64,000 nucleotides of DNA from Symbiodinium sp. CCMP2592. Lineage: Eukaryota > Sar > Dinophyceae > Suessiales > Symbiodiniaceae. The first letter of the stretch is position 1. Every line of letters begins with the position of its first letter. Shown piece by piece: positions 58,117 through 64,000 of the stretch. The notes under the pieces are model-generated. The model was not told the origin of the DNA. It worked only from the letters and a program-made list of their open reading frames with translations, and did no database searches. Made by a program: the position numbers and the translations under genes. The stretch is taken from contig CAJNDT010001324.1 of the NCBI GenBank assembly GCA_905221615.1, positions 815,001-879,000 of the forward strand. The letters are read 5' to 3'.

Positions 58117-60728
58117 GCAAGACCCCAACTTCGTCTTCTACGACGACAACCCGACCATGATCGGGGTGATTCGCACGGGCAAGAATCCGACTATGCGTCA
58201 CTTGGAGCGTACCCACGGTATCTGCATTGGATGGATGCATTCTATCTTTCAGGAAGGTTACGTTTCTCTTGCCTATGAGGTCACTGCCAAGATGTCAGCG
58301 GACATACACACCAAGTCGTTCAAGGATTCCGTGTCCTGGACACATGCGTGTCAGCTCATCAACATCTTTCCGCCGGATCTCATCGGCTCCCAAGAGATTA
58401 TGGATCTGATGCGGCCTACTCATACCCAAAGCACGGATGAGAAGGGTCAGCAGCACTACTCGTTCAAGAGCGAGGTGCCTTGTTTTCCTTACACGCAGAC
58501 GCCGATCCTCCCTCAGGTGTTGTATCGCGCTGGATTGTCGAGTAAGGAAGGCTTGCAAGAACATGACAGTGTGGACCCCATCATGGTTGTCAAGTTCCCG
58601 CGCATGTTGCGGGGGCCGCCTTCCGCGTTGCCGCCTGGTCGTTACCTTCGGTCGACTTGGATTCTTCGTGAAGGGCAGTGGCACCAGATGGAGGATCGTG
58701 CTGCTATCCTTGACACACCGGGCAAGTTCGACCGCTACGTGGAGCGTGCTGTGTTTCAGTACCATCCGGTACGGGGGCATTTGCGCCCCGCCGCCATTGC
58801 GGACGTCCTTGCGCCGCCGTTTTTGCCTCCTCCTGAACCGCCTCTAGGCCAGTCTTATGTGCGCGCCCTGCCCGCCAAATGGCGAGCGGTGGTTGTCACA
58901 CTGGCGCGTGCCATCCATGGGGGGTACCAGGGCTTTACATTGCACCAGGGATTTTGTTTCAACGGCCAGTCCAAAAGTCAAGCCTCTCAATTTGGTTATG
59001 ACCAATGGTCGTCGGTGTACGAAGATGTATGGCATGATGCGGCGGAACAGAAAAGGGAATATCAAGGATATGATGGAGCAATTGTGCCTCACGTGGTCAA
59101 TTTCGCCGAAAACAAGCCCAAGGAGGGTCTGGTGATCCAATTCCTCGACCACGATGGAAGGTTGGTCCATACTTACAAGAATCCTTACAGCCGGTGGAAG
59201 TACCGTATCACTATCAAAGATGCTCCAAAGGCAGTGACGGTATGGACATTGATAGGAGTCGATGAGGAGAACTGGTGGAATGAGTATGCTCCAGGCAAGG
59301 ATTGCATCGCCCAGCATGCTCCCGATTCTCACTACGACCCTGGGCTGCAAGTAAATGTTCTGAGTATGGGGCGAGAAGTTGACGACGCCATGTGCGCCTA
59401 CATCTTTGATGTGGTGGAAGCAAGGAAAGACAACCCTAACTCCGTAATCTTCATTGGTGCAGGGGTGTTGGGCAAGAATTCGTGGCTGAGTCGGAAAATC
59501 GCTGACAACCCTGAAAGGGCCAAATTGCGGACAGACTACCCATGGGGGGAGGTCGTCCAAAGAATTGCGCGCAGAGCGGCATCATGGGGGTTCCAAATCA
59601 TCATCGAAGTGCCTCCTCGAGTACCAGTCCAGGAAACCAAGCAGTACAAGGGACTTCAGGAAGATGCCATGTGGAAGAGCATCAAGATCCAAGGATGCAC
59701 TCACGGGCAGCGTTATACCTTTCGGGATCCTGTATCTCCCGGAACCGCCGTTGAGCTCGGCTACTGCAAGGATGAATGGGAGTACATTGCCGCAAACGTC
59801 GCGCTGCATCCTAAGTCGTCTGATGTGTGCTCGTCCAAACATTTGCACATGACTGATTCGGACGCTAAGGATCGATCTGATAAATGCGAGTTGACTAGCC
59901 AAATCTCCAGAAGATTGCTTAAAGCCTTGAAATTTCAGGCAACTGGCGATGGGAGATTGGTAGCCATGCCGTCGAAGGCTGGTGGACGAAAGCCAGACCG
60001 CATGATTGTTGACCTCTGTGGCTTGGGTAATGGCTACGCCGTGCCTAAGTCCACTAAGGGTTGCTCTCGCATAACTTGCAAGGAGCTGATCGGCTCCAAA
60101 GCCGATGAGGACAACCTTATCGGTACGATGAAGGATGCGTGCCGGAACGACCTGCGCACACCTGTGCTATTCGTGGCATCGCTTTTGCGATCAGGTGCTG
60201 GTCCTGGAAGTAGTGAAGGGGCTTGCGTGGGGGGGTGAAAAACGTTCTGGTGGGAAGTACAAGGTTTTCAGAAGTGTCTTGAAATCTCTCAAACGCCTGC
60301 TGAAGAAGTGTGCGGAATTTTCCGACGTCTATTTTTCGCTTGACATGCCTTCTTCATGTTCATGTTGGTCTTGGCCAGAGTTGCATGCTCTTGTTTCAAG
60401 TGGCAAGGTGACGAAGGTTAAGGTTGATGATCATGTTGGTGCTGATGGCGATGGTGGTGGACGCAGGATCATGTTCTCTAACATGCCTGAAGCGGATCGT
60501 TTGATGGTGAGACCGGATGATTGCTTGGACCATGATTCGAAGAGCAGTTTGTCGCAGCGCATTGATGTCTCATGGCGGTCAATTGCGAGGAATGTTCGCA
60601 GCCTTGTTCGAGCTCATGTCAGTGTCAGTCATGTTGCACATGAATCTGAGGACATTGCATGGCAGCAACATCAGTGTGTAGACGCTGATGAAGGGGCTAT
60701 TAGACAGCCCCAACTAAGGAACAACTAA
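58117..60728 (+). CDS. Pol C-terminal part: end of RNase H plus long extension
   Basis: After the G6 run the +1 frame gives FVFYDDNPTMIGVIRTGKNP and MSADIHTKSF, the last RNase H motifs (Asp in YDDN and a terminal ADIHTK), typical of Copia. About 770 further residues follow. Two stretches share one layout (hydrophobic strand, basic helix, a strand plus Pro-containing motif, Trp, strand): VIFIGAGVLG...IIIEVPPRV...KIQGCTHG at about 59447-59710, and VLFVASLL...YFSLDMPSSCSCWSWPEL at about 60165-60390. A VDLCGLGNG motif stands between them. As I recall, dinoflagellate Copia proteins often carry such EWPxxCxYW domains; their function is unknown to me. A second +1 break lies at or just before a G7 run (60229-60235), and the frame then ends at TAA 60726-60728. 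Confidence 0.6.
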
Positions 60729-60841
60729 GGTCTGACCAGACGGATCGGGGAAGGGTGCCTCTTACGGAGAACCCGGAACCGTGAAGTCGAAGTAGGGTGT
60801 AGGGACTTCCCTCCTACGGAGGAAGGACCGAAACCCGAGCC
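60729..60841 (+). promoter_or_regulatory. Short inter-ORF leader before ORF A
   Basis: 113 bases with no open frame of note. They contain GTCTG-AC-CAGAC, a small palindrome, and a repeated TACGGAG-A...GG-ACCG-like word (about 60764 and 60823) with a CCCTCCTACGGAGGAAGG stem. It is far too short to hold the putative LTR. It ends GAGCCATGG, a strong initiation context for ORF A. A promoter, internal initiation element or trans-splice acceptor is possible but unproven. Confidence 0.3.
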
Positions 60842-62440
60842 ATGGCTGAAAGCTACAATGCCTACGAGCTGGCCTTCGAAGGAGTGGACCACGAAGAAGT
60901 TTTCCCGTCTGGTGGGATGATGCGAACGTTTCTGAAGTTCCACAAGTTCCTGGAGATGTATTCTGGGGATTCGTCGCAGAGCGTCTCGCTCCCGCCGAAG
61001 ATTACGAAAGACAAAGTGGTCGACAATGATCTCATTCGCACATGGGCAGCGTTCAAAGCACCTCCGTTGGTCTTGCTGTTCACGTGTGCAAATCTGTCGC
61101 CAGGAGGGGATCTTTCCATTCGAGTCCGAGAAATCCTCAAAGCTTGCTTATTTGCTGCCCCTGAGGAGTACATGGACAAACCCTATGGGGAGATACTCGC
61201 CATGGTCATCAAGTTTGGTGGAGGTCTCAAACACATTGTTGCTGACTACGAGGGGAAGTTCAATGCCATCACCAGGTTTATGGTGGATGAGGAAGTGATC
61301 CGCGATGATGCAAAATTGGCTGTAGTTGAACTGGAACAAGAACGAAAACAAGTTCGGTTCGACTTGAACACTGCAACAAGGAACATCGTCAGTGCGGACG
61401 GGTACTACAACCTCGCCGTTCTCATCAACTCCGTGGAGACGCCCTACCAGACTGTGACAGACACGAGAATTCAACAATGGTATACGGTGAATCAGGACTA
61501 CTACCACAAGTTGCCTATGTCGGGTAGAGCACCTGACCAATCAGACCTGTTGGCGGAGCCTACGTTATGTAGGGTGTGCAAGCTGATGTACATGTTCGCA
61601 AAACACACTGGGTATGGACTACGGACCTACAACCAAGAATGTGCAGCGAGCAACGATGGCGCTACGCCACTCAACGTTCACCAGCTGGCTTTGATGATGC
61701 GCACAATGCCTCAAGGCATGGGACATCCGCTCGCCTTTGCGATGAACTCGCTCCAGGCGTTCAGTGTCTGTCTCCACGTGCTTCATTCCTACGTATCATG
61801 GGTTGATCCAGAAACTGGACACCCGCATTACAGATGGTCCAACGATGTGCTCCCTGATTCCGACTACACCACGTATTCTTTCCTCAAGCACCATGTGGAT
61901 GCTGTATGTGCAGATCAGGACAGGAACGGCTTCCAATTGCCGGATGCGTTCCGTAGCTACACCTGGAATCAGTGCGGAGTTGAATCTGGGTATGTGGTTG
62001 ACTGCTCTACCAAACGCGCCACGTTGAGCATATGGGAAGCAGAATTCCAACAGATGGGGGCACCAAGTCCGCTTATGCAAGATGATGGCCTATTTCCGCC
62101 CAATCTTCAACGGCATCCTAGCTGGGTATACTCAACGGGGAGAGTTGCGATGCCTACGGCAAGCAACCTCGAACCGGAAGGAATCGTGCACCCTGAGCAT
62201 GGAAGAACGCCGGGACAATCGCAAGGATCCGCTGCCGAGCCGCGAGCCACCCCTAGCCACGGACCAAAGAGGGCAAGGACGGACGAGGCAACGGCATCGG
62301 CGTCGTCATCTTCTGCGGCCCCTCCTCCACAACCATCGACTTCGCAACCGGAAGAGGAACCATCGCAACCGACATGGGAGGAAGCTCCAATCCCCGCTGG
62401 CGCTCAGGAAAGTTGGTACCATTATGTCAACATCGATTAA
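60842..62440 (+). CDS. ORF A, unknown protein (532 aa)
   Basis: ATG in the strong context GCCATGG; intact to TAA at 62438-62440. I recognise no family. The N-terminal two thirds look globular and helical (FLKFHKFLEMY, PLVLLFTCANLSPGGDL, a charged helix LAVVELEQERKQVRFDL, LMYMFAKHTGYGL, MMRTMPQGMGHPLAFAMNSL). From about residue 440 the chain is disordered: Pro/Ser/Gln/Glu-rich with a basic KRAR near 480. The body contains several Cys but no obvious zinc motif. No signal peptide or clear transmembrane segment is seen. It follows Pol by 113 bases on the same strand and has similar base composition. Possibilities are an accessory or capsid-like protein of the retroelement, or a gene from an inserted virus-like element. 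Confidence 0.7.
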   Translation: MAESYNAYELAFEGVDHEEVFPSGGMMRTFLKFHKFLEMYSGDSSQSVSLPPKITKDKVVDNDLIRTWAAFKAPPLVLLFTCANLSPGGDLSIRVREILKACLFAAPEEYMDKPYGEILAMVIKFGGGLKHIVADYEGKFNAITRFMVDEEVIRDDAKLAVVELEQERKQVRFDLNTATRNIVSADGYYNLAVLINSVETPYQTVTDTRIQQWYTVNQDYYHKLPMSGRAPDQSDLLAEPTLCRVCKLMYMFAKHTGYGLRTYNQECAASNDGATPLNVHQLALMMRTMPQGMGHPLAFAMNSLQAFSVCLHVLHSYVSWVDPETGHPHYRWSNDVLPDSDYTTYSFLKHHVDAVCADQDRNGFQLPDAFRSYTWNQCGVESGYVVDCSTKRATLSIWEAEFQQMGAPSPLMQDDGLFPPNLQRHPSWVYSTGRVAMPTASNLEPEGIVHPEHGRTPGQSQGSAAEPRATPSHGPKRARTDEATASASSSSAAPPPQPSTSQPEEEPSQPTWEEAPIPAGAQESWYHYVNID

Positions 62441-62458
62441 AAGGGCTGTCGCTCGAGC

Positions 62459-63826
62459 TTGCTGGCGACGACCCGTGATCAAGACGAGTACCCACCTACC
62501 ATTGATGAGACGCCAAAGTTCGTGGCCAACCACGACGTGGGGACCACACCAATTCAGCATTACGTCAGAAGACTGGTGACCTACTTGGCAAGGATTCGTT
62601 CCGTCTCTCAAAGTGACGACAAGGGTCTCAACCTGAAGGTCTACGTGAAGCTGAGCACGAAGATGGGGTTACGGATGTATTCGCGGCTGTACCATGCATT
62701 GGCATTGGTGTCGTGCGTGCATCTTCCTTCTCCTCCAATGCTTACCTCGGCAGTGATGATCGAGGCAGACAACGATCTTGTCGACAACGATGAAATTCCG
62801 GCAGAAGCAAGGATCAACACCATGAACACGTTGAACGGATTTCGCAATAGTTTGGGTATGGGTGGCAAGCCTGATGCCGCGACTATGCGCTCTCAATGCA
62901 CAATCCTCGTCCAAGACTTTGACATGGTCGCAAGGACCAGAGGATCAACGCATACAGTGAGAGAAAATCTCGTCATGCATGGATGGAGTGAGATCTACAT
63001 TGTGAGCCCGTCGATCACCGCAGGTGCCAACTACAACTTCCAAGTCACAAAAGGATCGTTGGAATCTGTGAATGCGACATTGGGTGGCTTGACTGAAGAG
63101 CAGCTTGCAACCGTCACATTGCATTACCATCTGTCTCTCCAGGCGATCCTCATCGAGAACATATCATTTCCGATGAGTGAGGTCGGAGACGGAGCAGCGA
63201 TTCGTGCTGACTTGCAGCGACAGCTCAAGGTCACGTACGTTGACCCTATCATTGCGGCAGGGAAGCGTACCACGCGCCCTCCAATTGTCAACATCAATCA
63301 TGACTTACGGTTCGTAGGAGCAGCCAGCAATTACCTTCGACAGAAAGCTTCTATGTTCAACTGCTTCCACGCGCTGGGAATGTATATTGAACTGGAGTTG
63401 CGGGCCCGAGCATGCGTGGTGATTCATGGATCTTCGTTTTGGTCAAGAATGTATAGCCAGGCGAAACATGCGTCGTCAGGCGTGCATACACTGTCAGTCG
63501 AAAAGGTGCCACCACCGGACAATCGGGTCAGGTTCAAATTGGGCCTCGCTATCTACGAGAAGCAGCTGTTCTGCGAGAAGATGGTATCCACGTGCTTTGT
63601 TGAGGCATCGAAAGTTCGCTCATGGGACGAAACAGTCCGAACCGACTCAGTCGCTCACCCGTCGCTTGTCGAGATTTGGGAGGACAGAGTGAAGTCAAGA
63701 CGTCCACCAAGATTTCGCAGACATGGTTTACGGGGGAACAGCAGCAACAGATCAGGTCGGGTGCCCAGGGTGACACGGTCGCTGAATCGTCCACAGTCAC
63801 CTGGCAGGATTTTGACATCGCCATGA
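62459..63826 (+). CDS. ORF B, unknown protein (about 450 aa)
   Basis: This frame is the same as ORF A's, entered five codons after ORF A's TAA, and has no ATG until about 62664. Alternatives are readthrough of that TAA, or a start at ATG 62424 (overlapping the end of ORF A by 17 bases, A at -3) with a one-base frame change near 62475. The readable protein runs from DQDEYPPTIDETPKFVANHD through GLRMYSRLYHALALVSCVHL, VTLHYHLSLQAILIENISFP and YLRQKASMFNCFHALGMYIE to FCEKMVSTCFVEASKVRSW. I recognise no family. The last 50 codons become Arg/Ser-rich, suggesting the true frame shifts by -1 near 63670. The frame ends TGA at 63824-63826, overlapping ATG 63823. Confidence 0.6.
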   Translation: MLATTRDQDEYPPTIDETPKFVANHDVGTTPIQHYVRRLVTYLARIRSVSQSDDKGLNLKVYVKLSTKMGLRMYSRLYHALALVSCVHLPSPPMLTSAVMIEADNDLVDNDEIPAEARINTMNTLNGFRNSLGMGGKPDAATMRSQCTILVQDFDMVARTRGSTHTVRENLVMHGWSEIYIVSPSITAGANYNFQVTKGSLESVNATLGGLTEEQLATVTLHYHLSLQAILIENISFPMSEVGDGAAIRADLQRQLKVTYVDPIIAAGKRTTRPPIVNINHDLRFVGAASNYLRQKASMFNCFHALGMYIELELRARACVVIHGSSFWSRMYSQAKHASSGVHTLSVEKVPPPDNRVRFKLGLAIYEKQLFCEKMVSTCFVEASKVRSWDETVRTDSVAHPSLVEIWEDRVKSRRPPRFRRHGLRGNSSNRSGRVPRVTRSLNRPQSPGRILTSP

Positions 63827-64000
63827 CCGTTCCCGAAGCCTACTACGACAACAGGCACTACTGGTTCCGGATCGACACCTATGCGACCCCGAACACCGGT
63901 TATGTCAAAGGGAGAACGTTCTATTGCCCTGGATGTGAAGCGATGAAGTTGGCTGAGTGCTACGCACAGGCCTTCTTCAAGCCGACCGGAAACGGGTATC
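63823..64000 (+). CDS. ORF C, partial, unknown (runs off the right edge)
   Basis: ATG 63823 overlaps ORF B's stop as ATGA. The same frame is open upstream to about 63604 and looks protein-like there (TWFTGEQQQQIRSGAQGD, TVTWQDFDIAMT), so this may instead be the continuation of ORF B after a -1 frame change. The visible part reads VPEAYYDNRHYWFRIDTYAT and contains FYCPGCEAMKLAECYAQAFF, with a Cys-x2-Cys pair that could begin a zinc site. No family recognised. Confidence 0.5.
   Translation, partial: MTVPEAYYDNRHYWFRIDTYATPNTGYVKGRTFYCPGCEAMKLAECYAQAFFKPTGNGY

Larger units (their letters stand above)
49018..64000 (+). mobile_element. Large Copia-type (Ty1) LTR retrotransposon, 3' end outside the window
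   Basis: Order: putative LTR, primer-binding site, Gag, protease, integrase, reverse transcriptase, RNase H. Integrase before reverse transcriptase is the Copia arrangement. A long C-terminal extension of Pol and three further ORFs follow. No second copy of the putative LTR is seen to the right edge, so the element is at least 15 kb if the downstream ORFs belong to it, which is an inference. It interrupts the LINE endonuclease frame, so it is younger than the LINE. Confidence 0.7.

Overview
The window looks like nuclear DNA of a dinoflagellate, most likely a Symbiodiniaceae-like species. Four things point there. (1) A near-complete dinoflagellate spliced-leader sequence (TAGCCATTTTGGCTCAAG) lies at 47440-47457. 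(2) Exons recovered by eye are separated by introns with GC or GA donors, and most acceptors are followed by a G (AG|G). (3) The retroelements have the style of dinoflagellate LINE and Copia elements, including CCCH fingers in Gag. (4) Gene density is very low, with many microsatellites. No bacterial or organellar features, rRNA, tRNA or CRISPR array were found.

Layout. From 1 to about 47.2 kb the DNA is intron-rich or intergenic and full of simple repeats. Within it are: two copies, on the + strand, of a gene with a rhodanese-like (sulfurtransferase-type) domain (15.2-16.5 kb and 18.0-19.0 kb); exons of an ABC transporter of the SbmA/YddA/ABCD (ABC_membrane_2) type spread over about 35.0-41.6 kb; a T-poor block with broken coding-like frames at 7.0-9.06 kb; two copies of a SINE-like dispersed repeat (6.57 and 17.17 kb); a 36-bp perfect hairpin at 9.2 kb; and a dense nest of minisatellites with telomere-like TTTAGGG words and repeated short inverted repeats at 30.55-31.89 kb.

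From 47.44 kb to the right edge the window is mobile DNA. A LINE (5' spliced-leader relic, decayed ORF1, start of an APE-type endonuclease) ends abruptly at about 49.02 kb. There a large Copia-type (Ty1) element begins: putative 5' LTR, primer-binding site, Gag with two CCCH fingers, protease, integrase (zinc finger plus D-D-E), an interrupting 448-bp GT...AG segment, reverse transcriptase (YVDD), RNase H, and a long C-terminal extension. Pol is broken by single-base frame changes at G-runs.

Downstream of Pol, with no 3' LTR seen up to the right edge, are three closely packed ORFs (60842-62440, 62459-63826, 63823 to the edge). I do not recognise them. ORF A and ORF B share a frame and are separated by one TAA. 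ORF B ends in an ATGA overlap with ORF C. They sit where an envelope-like or accessory gene would sit in an LTR element, and they are the best candidate for something undescribed here.

How the parts relate. The LINE transcript appears to have been trans-spliced and then copied back into DNA with its leader. The Copia-type element then landed in the LINE endonuclease frame. The rhodanese and ABC exons are host-type genes. The spliced models are hand-assembled from reading-frame and homology reasoning and were not checked by any search.
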